From Fistulifera solaris (lineage: Eukaryota; Bacillariophyta; Bacillariophyceae; Naviculales; Stauroneidaceae), in the NCBI GenBank assembly GCA_030295235.1, contig AP026179.1:248001-312000 (forward strand): a stretch of 64,000 nt of DNA, read 5' to 3'. The position numbers and the translations under genes were made by a program. Under the pieces are notes generated by a model, which was not told the DNA's origin, made no database searches, and saw only the letters and a program-made list of their open reading frames with translations. Shown here piece after piece: positions 52,482 through 62,966 of the stretch (its first letter is position 1; each line of letters begins with the position of its first letter).

Positions 52482-54197
52482 TTAAAAAGGAAGTTGTGGG
52501 GTCGAGTACACTCCCGCCAAGGCAAACTCTTCGTCCTTGACGGTAATATTTCCCGACCACACATCGTCATCGTCGTCGAAGTCGCTTGCCCTGGCCGCTG
52601 CCACTATGGCTTCGGGGGTACCATCGACAAAAGCCGACCGGCCGAAATGATGACTGTCAATACTGCCCACGGATATTGAGGCAGTACTGACATCGAATGA
52701 TGCTCGCCGTAAAGTCTTTCTTCCTAAGGGCGACAACTGGTACTCTTCGTCGGACCAGTGCGACGCTGTGTCGCGTGTACGATGGTCGTCACCGTAGCCT
52801 ATTGAGCTGTATGTACTCGTCTCAGCGGTGGTATTCAATGACTTGTTCATTGCTTTGCTGTATGTGGGTATTGTGATGACGGTCGGTGCTGGAACTTTGT
52901 TTCCGTTCGAAGAGAGATTCATTCCAACTCTCTGACTGGATGTGTGCGATATAACGTTGACCTTTTCTTTCTCAATTTGCTCCACCCACTCCACAAAGGA
53001 ACTCTCATCGTCGCCTTGACCACTACCAAACACAAACTCAGCGCTCGAAGGGGCCCCCTGCTCTTTCTGGAACCGTTGTATGCGGCGTTGGTAGGCACTC
53101 CCTCCCAAGAAATTAATGGGAGACGATGACACTTCATTCTTCCACACTGCAAGAGGCGTGCTAGCCGCGGCTTGGTATTGGGTGTCTCTGGATGGGTTAA
53201 AACTCATACGGGAATGGAACGGACTGTCGATTTGAGGATTCGACGGAACCGAACCTCCTTTGTTACTGCGTGCACAACTTCGATGCGTCTGTTCCTCCAG
53301 TCGTAACGATTCAAACGAATGTTGCACTTCTGGTAGGGATTCCTTCTGCGCAGCCTGTCGCAATAAATCCGTTCGCTCTAACCGTTGCACGATACGAGGC
53401 GTAATGATTATCGCATCTTGCCGTGTGTCTTCGAATGGATGGTCCTGTTCGGTATTCCACTCAATGGGCTCATCTTTCTTTACTTCCATGCCTTGGCTCT
53501 TGGGCGAAAGCAACGCGTGGGGTAAAGCACGATCTTGCTTCGAATGAAAACTCTGTTGAGGCAATATGCATTGATGAAGATCGCAAGCCATTCGTGGTTG
53601 ATCTACTTCGTCGCGTGAAGGATTGTTGTTCGGTTTGTATTTTTGACAAATAAGCTTTCGTAACACAGGGCGACGTCTGGGACTTGTAGTGTCGTCCGTT
53701 TCTTGTGTCAACTTTTCGTGTTCAACAGGAGACTCGTTGTTTTTGCCTGTCTGTTTACTACAAACAAGTCTCTGCAGAGGAAGACTGCATGTATTGTGGT
53801 GCGAAGACCCCAACCTTTCTTGATCTTCTTGCTGCTTCCAGAGATTCGCTTCAAAGTCGGTGACAGAGGCAGGTGAGCGCTGTCGCGATGAAGAAGCAGA
53901 TAACGGTGTCAATGGCAGTGTGCGGGTGGGACTGATCGAAGTGGACGTCTTTTTTTCGTTCTTTGAATAGGGTGTGAATTGTCGCAAGTTGTTTTTCTTC
54001 GACTGATGTTCCACTGTAAGTGATTCTGATTTCCCTGTTTCACTCATCGGCTCAGCGATTGATTCATTTAAAATTAGTTCGAAACCGGCTTCAGTTGCAT
54101 CAACAGAGTCGGGAGCACCCGCGGAAAAATATACAACGAGAACTTCGCTTCCCCGAGACGGCGGAGAGGATGAATGCTGTTGTGTTACGGCTTCCAT
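52482..54197 (-). CDS. Hypothetical Ser/Gln-rich protein
   Basis: A 571-residue protein from a single intact exon. It starts MEAVTQQHSSSPPSRGSEVL and ends DVWSGNITVKDEEFALAGVY plus STPQLPF. Low-complexity Ser, Glu and Gln content throughout, with SP/TP sites (STSISPTRTLPLTPLSASSS), a NFLGGSAYQRRIQRFQKEQG stretch near 350, and an acidic AARASDFDDDDDVWSG end. No signal peptide or membrane segment. The repeated basic/phospho-site pattern suggests a regulatory or scaffold protein, but no family is recognised. Confidence 0.65.
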   Translation of the reverse strand: MEAVTQQHSSSPPSRGSEVLVVYFSAGAPDSVDATEAGFELILNESIAEPMSETGKSESLTVEHQSKKNNLRQFTPYSKNEKKTSTSISPTRTLPLTPLSASSSRQRSPASVTDFEANLWKQQEDQERLGSSHHNTCSLPLQRLVCSKQTGKNNESPVEHEKLTQETDDTTSPRRRPVLRKLICQKYKPNNNPSRDEVDQPRMACDLHQCILPQQSFHSKQDRALPHALLSPKSQGMEVKKDEPIEWNTEQDHPFEDTRQDAIIITPRIVQRLERTDLLRQAAQKESLPEVQHSFESLRLEEQTHRSCARSNKGGSVPSNPQIDSPFHSRMSFNPSRDTQYQAAASTPLAVWKNEVSSSPINFLGGSAYQRRIQRFQKEQGAPSSAEFVFGSGQGDDESSFVEWVEQIEKEKVNVISHTSSQRVGMNLSSNGNKVPAPTVITIPTYSKAMNKSLNTTAETSTYSSIGYGDDHRTRDTASHWSDEEYQLSPLGRKTLRRASFDVSTASISVGSIDSHHFGRSAFVDGTPEAIVAAARASDFDDDDDVWSGNITVKDEEFALAGVYSTPQLPF

Positions 54198-54700
54198 TTT
54201 ATGTGATGAAAATTGTGTTTCGGCTTTAATGCTAAAAATAAAGTGATGTTTATTTAAGCAAGCGAATTCTAGAATTGAAACTCGAATGAGAAGAAACGAG
54301 AATGAGAAAGATCTTGATTATTCTCGTCGCTTTTGGTGTATTTGTCGCGTTGGTTTTTCTGGTTTTTTCTGTTCGCAGATGCGGACAAAAAAGGCGGCAT
54401 GAAAATGTGCGGGTGTGGGCGACGTGTACCGTTGCATTAACAAAACAACGTGCTGCATGGCGCACCGAGATCAATTCGGGTTCCCCTCAGCTGAAATAAC
54501 GTCAATTGCGCCAGCGTCAAACTTGTGCCTTTGCACATTAAGCTGTTAGCTATATAAATTAAAATTCAACAAAAGTGAAAGACTTAGTCTTGTTGCTGCT
54601 GTTCAGTTGTAGTCTGAGTTTCGCTCTTGATTAAAATCATGTCGTGTGTGGTCGTCAAGACAACACTTTGGTATCATTTTTAGATGCGATTAATAACCAT
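54198..54700. other. Intergenic; a 65-codon ORF with one membrane segment
   Basis: It holds the promoter of the Ser-rich gene. A plus-strand frame at 54302-54499 (MRKILIILVAFGVFVALVFL, then a basic tail) encodes a single potential membrane segment; it might be a tiny membrane protein but there is no other support. The repeat described next begins at 54701. Confidence 0.3.
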
Positions 54701-54906
54701 AAACACACGTTTCCAGAATTTTTAAAACATACACATAATTGCTGTAGTACTGAAATCAACGTTTCCGGAATTTCTGGAACTTACACAGATTTTTCAGGAG
54801 GAAAATCACCGTTTTCAGAATTTCAGGATGTCAAACAGAATTTCTATACGACCGAAAACACCACTTCCAGAATTTCTATGACGTACACAGAATTTCTGTA
54901 TTACCA
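54701..54906. repeat. Four degenerate tandem repeats of about 50-53 bp
   Basis: Units start at 54701, 54753, about 54802 and 54855. Each has AAA-x-x-CAC/CAAC then a core CGTTTCCAGAATTTCT (first unit TTTCCAGAATTTTT, second TTTCCGGAATTTCT, third TTTTCAGAATTTCA, fourth CTTCCAGAATTTCT), followed by a TACACAGA-like word. They encode part of a 106-codon frame (54644-54964), but this frame is probably incidental. The core resembles a palindrome (CCAGAATTTCTGG). The array lies just past the 3' end of the LRR gene. Confidence 0.65.
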
Positions 54907-54949
54907 GTATTGGGGTGTTTCTAGAAACTCGTGGGACAGGAAAATTTCT

Positions 54950-56287
54950 CTATTGGAATATTGAGTCTATGGCTATAATATCACGATACGGAACAAGACG
55001 CCGCCGCTTGCGATTACGCTGAATGGACCGGAAATCCGAGCTCCTGTATATTGGTGACGATGTCGCTTGTCGAGACAAGCCCAATGTGGCAACGGTAGGG
55101 TCTCTCATAAGTAACAGATGCAAACAGCCCAAATCGTCGCGCGCTTGTATCATGGCTTCCACTCGAACATCTTGAGAGCCATCCATCGGATGTTGACGAA
55201 ATCCCTCCAAGTTTTTATGAATTTGATTCAATCGTACGTGACACTGAATAAAAGCCATAGTGCTGTCGCTCCTTTTCAGGCACCAAATTATCAGCGTCAG
55301 GTCCGTGATGTTTCGATTCTGTTGCACGAGCTGCAACCAACTGCCTAAAATATCTTTGGAAAATTTTCTCTCAGTGAACAGTTGAGCTACAGTCTGAATT
55401 GAAGGGTGCTGTCGTAAACCTTCAGTCGCCATGCGGCAAAGAACCGATTCCGTAACGTTGATTTCTTCCAAACGAATGTTGGTCAAGGATGTATTTGATT
55501 TTAATGTGTCCACCAGTAACACATCCCATTGATCGAGCTGACTGTAACGCAGCCTTGTAGAGACTTGATGTTCGGCGACAAGTTGCACTTTGTTTAAACT
55601 AAGAGACAGGAGTGTAGGTGAGTTGGCTACAAGATTCGTCAACACATCCAGACTGGTGATTTGCCAATTGGTCAACTCAATGGATTGCAAGAGCGGCATT
55701 TGTGGAATTATTTCCAGCAACAACCCCAAACCTTTTTTTCGGTCTTTGCATTCATTGAAATAATCGCGTGTATTGCTAAATGAAACCTTCTTGAGTGACG
55801 GAAATGCTGTGGTGTTAGGTAAAGAACGCAAAAAAGACCGCTGATTCTCTGAAAATTGTTCTACATAATCCCAACAGTGCAAAATCAGTTCTTCTAATTC
55901 CGGCTGTTGCTCAACGATCATTTGAAATGTAGAAAAAGGCACATTTCGAAACAAAATATCCATCAATCGAAGATTGCGAAGCTTCATGAGCGGCCGTAGA
56001 AAACTGGTCAACGCTACAAAAAATTCCGGCGTACTCCGTTCTCCCTGTACATTCACAAACATATCAGTGATGGAAGTATTCTTTTCAATAGCGGCACGCA
56101 GCTGCTTTTCGTGCTCAGCAAGGCTGTCGCGATTTCCCCGCCGCCAGCTGCGTAGGCGTCGTCTTTTGTTCTTGTAATGAACGTAATGTTTTATAACATC
56201 GACTTCTTTCTCCTCGTTCTCTCGCAGTATTTGCACCAGCGAGGATAAGGATCCATCTGCATCTTCTGGGAAGGAAGTCGACATCAT
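54950..56287 (-). CDS. Leucine-rich repeat protein
   Basis: 445 residues from a single intact exon. It begins MMSTSFPEDADGSLSSLVQI, has a basic stretch (NKRRRLRSWRRGNRDS) then a curved series of leucine-rich repeats: LRNLRLMDILFRNVPFSTFQ, LEELILHCWDYVEQFS, LQSIELTNWQITSLDVLTNL, LLSLSLNKVQL, LTNIRLEEINVTESVL and ITDLTLIIWCLKRSDSTMAF. This spacing is of the ribonuclease-inhibitor/GALA type common in diatoms. No signal peptide. LRR proteins bind partners; no function can be proposed. An alternative start is the second Met. Frames on the other strand are shadows. Confidence 0.75.
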   Translation of the reverse strand: MMSTSFPEDADGSLSSLVQILRENEEKEVDVIKHYVHYKNKRRRLRSWRRGNRDSLAEHEKQLRAAIEKNTSITDMFVNVQGERSTPEFFVALTSFLRPLMKLRNLRLMDILFRNVPFSTFQMIVEQQPELEELILHCWDYVEQFSENQRSFLRSLPNTTAFPSLKKVSFSNTRDYFNECKDRKKGLGLLLEIIPQMPLLQSIELTNWQITSLDVLTNLVANSPTLLSLSLNKVQLVAEHQVSTRLRYSQLDQWDVLLVDTLKSNTSLTNIRLEEINVTESVLCRMATEGLRQHPSIQTVAQLFTERKFSKDILGSWLQLVQQNRNITDLTLIIWCLKRSDSTMAFIQCHVRLNQIHKNLEGFRQHPMDGSQDVRVEAMIQARDDLGCLHLLLMRDPTVATLGLSRQATSSPIYRSSDFRSIQRNRKRRRLVPYRDIIAIDSIFQ

Positions 56288-57748
56288 GAAGCATGTAGAA
56301 GTAAGATCGAACAGCTATGACGCAAATAACGAAGAAAAAAAAAACAGAACGCCGCGGCCGCCGCGGTCAGATTTCGTGACTGCAGTCATGGTGGTTTTTG
56401 GGGCTACAGTAATTTGGGAAAGCAACTATCAACGCGATTTTGGACATCCAAAAATACAATTTCGATTCGTGATGATGTTGAAGGTTATTTTAAAAATGGA
56501 TGGTGAACTAATTTTATTGAAATGATTATTAGTAATGAAAAACAATGTGTGGCCAGCCAATTTTAAAAGGGAATTCGCGACTTAGCTTCAGTCGTGGTAA
56601 AGTTGAGAATACACTTCGGACCCATAGTAAAGTCAAAAAAGATAAGGAAGGCTTCTCACCAAAAAAGATTGAGTGTACAGAGTTAATGCCGCTGAAGGTA
56701 GAAATTGCTTCAAAAGGTTAGATGTATTCCGTTGAAGGGAAATGATTAGATGAAACTCAATGTGCTAGGAGCCGGCGTTCCAAACGAAATTCGTGACTGA
56801 ATTGTAGTCCTAAAGTAGTAGCTGGGCGAGACAAAAATACGGAATATTGTACAACCTCGGTGGGATTGTGACAGTCTGCGGTATAAGCGATCGACCAGCA
56901 ATCAGAAATTTGCGCGTTTAGACTCTCTGATTTGATGTTTCATTCATGCTGTTCAAAGACATCGGTCCATTCTTTGGATCCAGCATCTAAGGTGGGTAAA
57001 TAACTTCTCTGCTTTCAATTACGATAAGGTAGTTTGTACAGAGGAATCAATTTACAAACGAAGTTACAAGGAAACGCAGCTATCAGAGCTATTGCTTCTT
57101 GCCCAATTCTCTTCAAGAAAGGAAATTATCTCTGGTGGTTTATAAGGAATGCAATAGTGATACAGACCTTCATTCCTCCACGTGCTACAAGAAGCTGCTT
57201 CGCATATGCACGTGTCATTTGCTATCAAAGAATGACACCCTCGCTTTTCCAATCTCGATTCTCGATGCCAACATATGTTTCAGAAAAGTGGTTGTGATGA
57301 TTTGAGTCGTTTGCATCCGCGGAAACAGTATCGGTGTTGTTTGCTTGTCCGTGTACATCTGTGACCCGAAGTTCCAAGATCTTGTTTTTCTTCCCATTTC
57401 GTTTCCGATATTATGTCTATGTATTCGTGTCACAAGATATTTTCAGTATGTAGAAAACAAGATACAAACATCAAATTACGATTACTATCAGCATTCTCCA
57501 CGTGTCAAGGATCGTTACCATGTTCTTTCAATAGCCCCTTCCATAGCTGTGAGTTAAACTGTAGGCTATTCAGTTCCGAATTCGTGCGCGCCACCAACAA
57601 AAATGAGGTAGGAAAAGTAACACCACTTTGAAATATTGCGTATCTGCCTCATCTCCCTTTTTTTTGCGATAATCAATCCTTCGAATCCTCTTTCTATTCA
57701 ATAAAAGTAGACAGTCCTTAAAGTTTAACAGAGTAGTTCGCCTGGAGA
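56288..57748. other. Long intergenic, no gene seen
   Basis: About 1.4 kb of AT-rich sequence between the divergent LRR and protease-like genes. Short frames only. No RNA gene, repeat array or known motif found. It should contain promoters of both flanking genes. Confidence 0.4.
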
Positions 57749-59199
57749 ATGCTTTCGCTGCTATCGCTCGTGTCGAGCTGCCTTTGGATGGCCCAGCCAT
57801 CGTGGGCATCTTCTGCTTACGTGAAACTCGACAACGATGTATTCACGGAAAAAGGCTCACCAAGCGTCCGATTACCAATAATGTCTTTAAAATGCCCGAA
57901 AATTCCATGGTGACTTCGACGTTACAGAATGTCGTGGGCGGAGCTCCTTCTGCGTCGGGTGATTTTCCATACAATGTTCTGTTTTCTTCACCAAGTGGCG
58001 TTTGTGCGGGTGTTTTGATTCATCCTGATATCATCTTGACGACTGTCTCGTGTTCGGCGGCACAAACCAGCGATGCACGAATTGGTGGTATTAATACGGA
58101 AACGGGTGTTGTCATTTCGGTAGCCGAAACCGTCGAACATCCCGATTACGATGCAGCTTCCTCAGAAAATGATTTGCGCATCGTGCGACTTTCCACCACG
58201 ACCAATATTACGCCCGTCCCACTCGCTACGACCGTTCCAGCGGTGGCTTCCTCTGTTACAGCCATTGGGTTTGGTGTGACGGCTGAAGATGGAACGGCGT
58301 CGACGACATTGCAAGATGTCGATATAACAGTGTTGGATTTTATCAACTGTGAGAACTTCTTAGACGCTACGGTATTTCCTGCCAGTCAGATTTGTGCTGG
58401 AAATCTCGCCGACGGTCGAGGACATTGCGATCAAGATGAGGGTGGAGCGTTGTTAGCTGGTTCAACACTCGTCGGCTTGTTTAGTTTCAATGAAGCCTGT
58501 GGAGAAGCCGATGAGCCTTCCGTGTACACCAACATTGTCGCGTACTTGGATTTTATTGAAGCCGCTATTTGTGATATCAGCACCGTACCACCGGAAGATT
58601 GTGAATCGGCGGCTCCGACCGTTTCGCCCGTGCCTTCGGTCTCCCCTGCTCCTTCCAGTTCTCCCACGTCTTCAGTAGCGCCGACGGCCGCTCCGACACT
58701 ATCACCGCAACCGACCACCACCGCCCGACCCAGTGGCGAAAGTGGGCCTTCCCTTGTACCCACTTCCATGATGATCTCCGAGTCTCCGGGTGTCACGGCA
58801 GAACCCACAGTCACGGTAGCACCGACGTTGACACCCAGTACGCATGCACCGTCAGAGCGTAGGAAAAGATCCGGCAAGGGCAAAGGTAAAAAGGGAAAGA
58901 AGGGCAAGAAAGGCAAAAAGGGAAAAGGAAAAGGAAGTTATTCGGATAGTGGCAAAGGTAAAGGAAAAGGAGACGCCTACGATGGTAGCGGCAAAGGTAA
59001 AGGAGGAAAAGGCGACTCGTACGACTCCTACTATAGTAGCGGCAAAGGCAAGGGCAAAAAAGGCAAGGGTGATTCAGATAGCTTGGGCAGTTCCGATAGT
59101 GTAACCATTCAGGGCCGAAACGAAGCCGTTCCCTTGTACAAGCTGACCCGCCAACAACGCCGTCGAAGACGCCGTCGCCGTCGATTTGGAAATAAGTAA
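57749..59199 (+). CDS. Trypsin-like protein without catalytic His and Ser, Lys-rich tail
   Basis: About 483 residues with a signal peptide MLSLLSLVSSCLWMAQPSWA at 57749; the frame changes at the A5 run 57848-57852 (one A missing), after which TEKRLTKRPITNN leads into the domain VVGGAPSASGDFPYNV. The S1 fold is clear (VCAGVLIHPDIILTTVSC, SENDLRIVRL, HCDQDEGGALLAG, SVYTNIVAYLDFIEAAI) but the usual LTAAHC is LTTVSC and the usual GDSGGP is QDEGGA, so His and Ser of the triad are replaced while Asp is kept. It is therefore a pseudo-enzyme. A Ser/Thr/Pro linker (about 280-355) is followed by GKGKKGKKGKKGKKGKGKGS-type tracts with Ser and an Arg-rich end (RRRRRRRRFGNK). Secreted; the tail recalls diatom silica-associated Lys/Ser proteins, by composition only. 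Confidence 0.8.
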
Positions 59200-59825
59200 T
59201 GGTGTTGCTGTTGCTCGTACAAACAGGCGGATAAAAACGAATTTTTAGTTTTACATGGTTTCATTAAGAATTGACTTATTGCTAGATGGTTCATCTTTTT
59301 AAGGCATGTATCTTTGTCGAACCTATCTGCCTCGTTTTGGGAAAACAAAGCTTTGCAAAGAATACGAGTACTAGCCGGGATGTAAGGAAGTTGTTGTAAA
59401 GTCATTTCTAATAACAGCGTCCTTTTCATCTGTTGTCTAGTTCAATTCGTTAACCAGACAGATATGTTATAAAAACGCTGTGAGACCATATTTGCCTTGA
59501 CTGCATCCTGTAATGAGTCAGCAGTCAACAGTCAACAGTCATCTACCCAGTACATAAATGCCTATACGGTCTTCGCTACACAATAACAGGAAACGTAAAA
59601 TCAATAGTAATATACACTATCCTGTAGGCCCCTTTTTATCGATAGGATATTACTATGGCAGCTGTTTGCTAAGCGGGGCTAGATAAATAACATGTGTAAG
59701 AGCGCAATTCTTGGTTCTTTTCCAAGCTCACAACAAACCACACCCTCCGACACTGCACATCTTCTTCTTGTGCTTTCACACGGCTTCTCATTCTCATCTT
59801 TATACAATTCCAATACGACACCAAC
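59200..59825. other. Intergenic, no gene seen
   Basis: Spacer before the peroxidase gene. A short repeated AGTCAAC/CAGTCA cluster near 59517-59540. No gene supported. Confidence 0.4.
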
Positions 59826-61886
59826 ATGTTGACTCCTTCTTCTTTGATCTTGTGCTTCTTTTGCGTCTTCCTTCGTACATGTGACGCATTACCGGTGAAA
59901 CAAGAAGATGCCGATCTCTCGAAAGAAGTGCATTGTCGCTTGTATTGCGAAGAGTACAGCGCCATTTGTCCCCAAATTGACATTCGATCACAAGCACGCC
60001 GCAGTGAGCAAGCCAAATTGCGTCAGCCTCTTTCTGTGGAAGCTTGCGTATCTGATTGTGTCAACGAAGCGAGATTCCGATTCAACGGAACGCCCCAAGA
60101 TTTCATGAATCGGAATACCATTCAATGTCGACGCAATCATTTGCATATGCAATTACAAGAAAAACATTTAGCCACCAGTGACCACTGCTTACACGCCATG
60201 TTTGCGGGAAAAGAACGATGCAACTCCATCTTGCCTTCGACCGTTTACTATTACGGACTCATGCGCGTGGGAAAACGTTATTTTGAAAATCCGTATAATG
60301 AACCGAAAACAACACTCTTGTTAAGTTACGGATTGGGATTGTATTACGAGGGAGCTATGCGGGGGCGTTTACAAACGCGTATGCCGTATTTCGAAGTGCC
60401 CCGCCAGGGCGTGATCTGTCCGACAACCACGAGGAAGTATCGCACTGCCGATGGAACCTGCAATCATGTACCGATGCCGCGAATGGGAGCCGTCGATACG
60501 CCGTTGATTTCGATACTGGAACCATCGTTGCCACGCACCCTGCCGCCCGTTAAAGATGTGGCCGCCATACTGCGACGGCCTATGAATCCAACATCGGTCG
60601 CGCCATTTAATCAAATTGCCGTGGCGTGGATACAAATGATGACACACGATTGGTTTCAACATGATCCTGCGCATCCCGACCAGAAAATGAATCGCGTGAC
60701 GCATTGGTGGGATGCATCACAGTTGTACGGCAGTACACTCGCACAACAAACGGCCGTACGGGTTCCGAATACGGGAAAGGTGCGACTCGACCAACATCAG
60801 GAACTGAATTATACGACCACCGGCATTCCGATCACCGGATTTGCGGACAATTGGTGGGCCGGTTTGCACATGATGCATACACTCTTTGTAAGAGAACACA
60901 ATTGGTTGGTGGATCAGTTCGAACGCCAATATCCGGGAGTTTATACGGCCAATGACAAATTTCAATTGGCACGTTTGTGTCTGTCGGCACTTTTGGCTAA
61001 AATTCATACGGTGGAGTGGACCCCAACTTTGCTGGACAATCCCGTGGCAGCACTGGGATTGCATACAAATTGGCGGGGCGTCGATGCGATTCTGGAATAT
61101 GGGACACGGTTCGAACTGCAATTGGCGTACCGTATTGTGGGTGGAGATCAATCGGTGCCGCATGCGGGAAATGGCACCACGAGGGAGACTCTGTACAATA
61201 CAACCTTCGCCATGACAGAAGAATTTGTTGCCGTATATCGCATGCACCCTTTGCTTCCGGATGAAATGGAGATCGAAGGTAAAACATTTTCATTGAATGA
61301 TCTATCGTTCGTCGATGCTCGCACATTGACCAAATCGGTGAAAACGACACAGACATTACTACAGGCATTCGGAATGACGCCAGCGAATACTCTCTCGCTA
61401 CAAAATTATCCTCGACAATTATATGGATTGGAGAAACCGGGAATGTCACAACCTGTCAACTTGGCGGAAATCGATCTGCAACGGGATAGGGAACGAAACT
61501 TGCCGCGATACAATGACATGCGGCGACAGTTACTGCTGAAACCGTACAAGCGACTCGAAGATTTGACCGACGACGAAACAGAACTCAATTTATTGAAAAG
61601 TGTGTACCAGGATATGGACCAAGTTGACTTGATGGTAGGGTGTCTCGTGGATAAAGACCGCCCGTACGGATTTGCTTTTGGTATTGTCCCGTTTCACGTC
61701 TTTCTGGTGATGGCTTCTCGACGCATTTTGAACGATCGATTTTTCATGGAAGATTTCAATGCAAAAGTCTATACAGACTTTGGATACGAATACGTACAGT
61801 CGGGTTCTCTAAAGAAAGTGATGGTTCGCCATTTTCCAGAATTGAAAGATCAGATACCCGACAATCCATTCATGAATTGGACCTGA
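59826..61886 (+). CDS. Animal-type haem peroxidase, alpha-dioxygenase/oxylipin-like
   Basis: 686 residues from a single intact exon with signal peptide MLTPSSLILCFFCVFLRTCD. After a Cys-rich propeptide (about 30-115) comes a peroxidase domain of the animal superfamily (PF03098 type). The distal His lies in WIQMMTHDWFQHD (near 273), then HWWDASQLYGS, LHMMHTLFVREHNWLVDQF (about 347-365), TEEFVAVYRMHPLLPDEM with proximal-side His near 473, and RDRERNLPRYNDMRRQLL (near 552). The HTLFVREHN and RERN-x-PRYN motifs fit the fatty acid alpha-dioxygenase/linoleate dioxygenase branch more than thyroid-type peroxidases. It may oxidise fatty acids to hydroperoxides (oxylipins), as known for related enzymes. 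Signal peptide suggests secretory or ER location. Confidence 0.88.
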   Translation: MLTPSSLILCFFCVFLRTCDALPVKQEDADLSKEVHCRLYCEEYSAICPQIDIRSQARRSEQAKLRQPLSVEACVSDCVNEARFRFNGTPQDFMNRNTIQCRRNHLHMQLQEKHLATSDHCLHAMFAGKERCNSILPSTVYYYGLMRVGKRYFENPYNEPKTTLLLSYGLGLYYEGAMRGRLQTRMPYFEVPRQGVICPTTTRKYRTADGTCNHVPMPRMGAVDTPLISILEPSLPRTLPPVKDVAAILRRPMNPTSVAPFNQIAVAWIQMMTHDWFQHDPAHPDQKMNRVTHWWDASQLYGSTLAQQTAVRVPNTGKVRLDQHQELNYTTTGIPITGFADNWWAGLHMMHTLFVREHNWLVDQFERQYPGVYTANDKFQLARLCLSALLAKIHTVEWTPTLLDNPVAALGLHTNWRGVDAILEYGTRFELQLAYRIVGGDQSVPHAGNGTTRETLYNTTFAMTEEFVAVYRMHPLLPDEMEIEGKTFSLNDLSFVDARTLTKSVKTTQTLLQAFGMTPANTLSLQNYPRQLYGLEKPGMSQPVNLAEIDLQRDRERNLPRYNDMRRQLLLKPYKRLEDLTDDETELNLLKSVYQDMDQVDLMVGCLVDKDRPYGFAFGIVPFHVFLVMASRRILNDRFFMEDFNAKVYTDFGYEYVQSGSLKKVMVRHFPELKDQIPDNPFMNWT

Positions 61887-62966
61887 ACGTTCTCCTACCA
61901 TTAATGAAAAAACGTATGTGGTCTCAAGCGGAGAAGAGTTCATCTTGTAATGAAGGGAAATCCGAACGACCCTATGACCGTTCTATGCATATATTTGAAA
62001 GAATCCCCTTGCCGAGAACTGGATACAGGAACAAAAGCAAGATTGTGCTTGCCCCGGAATTCAATTTCAATACCTAAGCACTGAACGCGGTCTTGTCTCT
62101 CATGTAAAGATGGGAGGTCTTGAACGTGATGACATTTTGAATCAACGGATACGTAACCCATGGTCGTGAAGCAGCATTGAACCAAGACGGCCAAAATCAA
62201 TATAAGACTGCTTAATAGCAGCACTCGAGCGAACTTAGCTAATTCTAAATGCCGACTTGAAGTTTACTTCGTAGAGTTCACTTCGGGCTTGTGGGACAAG
62301 CATTAGGCAACGCTTCGGAAAACGTTTCGACATCATGAGTCGTTACGACCAGTGGAAATGCTGCTAAATGCTTTAACATGATAATAACATGAAGCGTAGC
62401 TTTAAAATATTCAACGGAATGAAGGTGGATTAACTGGTTGACAGTTGACAGGAATCAAGATTCATGATTGAAATCCAGTCGTGGCAAGGATCCATCTACA
62501 GTTCAGGCTATAGTTAATAGGTAGTCAACGATCCGCAAAAATCTCTTTGACATCATGAATCATCATCATCGACGCTTGCATTGCAACTACTCCGAAAAAT
62601 AACTGAATGTTGATCAGTAAGCCACGCCTGTACCTGATAGTTTTCGAAAACGAGCTCTAGCAGAACGACTCAAGTTTAGATAGCGTTCTGGATCGGAAGT
62701 CGGAAGTGAATTTTGATTCAGGACTGGTTGCACTCGGCAACTCTATAATATTATAGTATTTATTTAATGACAACAGTTTTCTCAAGGCTACTTTCACTTT
62801 CACCTTCCACGTCGTCACCAGTACACTTCGAGTCATAGTTCTTTTCGAATTAATATGATTTCGAATACGTGTCTCGTACCTGGTACCGAGCATTTGCATT
62901 CTGTCTCTTCGCCAAAGACCTCAACAATAACTTGTTTTTCTTGTTTATATTATCCACTTAACATCA
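61887..62966. other. Intergenic, TACCTGGTA word
   Basis: No gene supported in about 1.1 kb. TACCTGGTA at 62877-62885, 82 nt upstream of the next start codon. It also has TTGACAGTTGACAGG near 62438-62452 and several ATCATGA words. Confidence 0.4.

Noticed and set aside
52285-52560. 91-codon minus-strand frame overlapping the Ser-rich gene end
   Set aside because: Out of frame with the long intact gene and without domain evidence.
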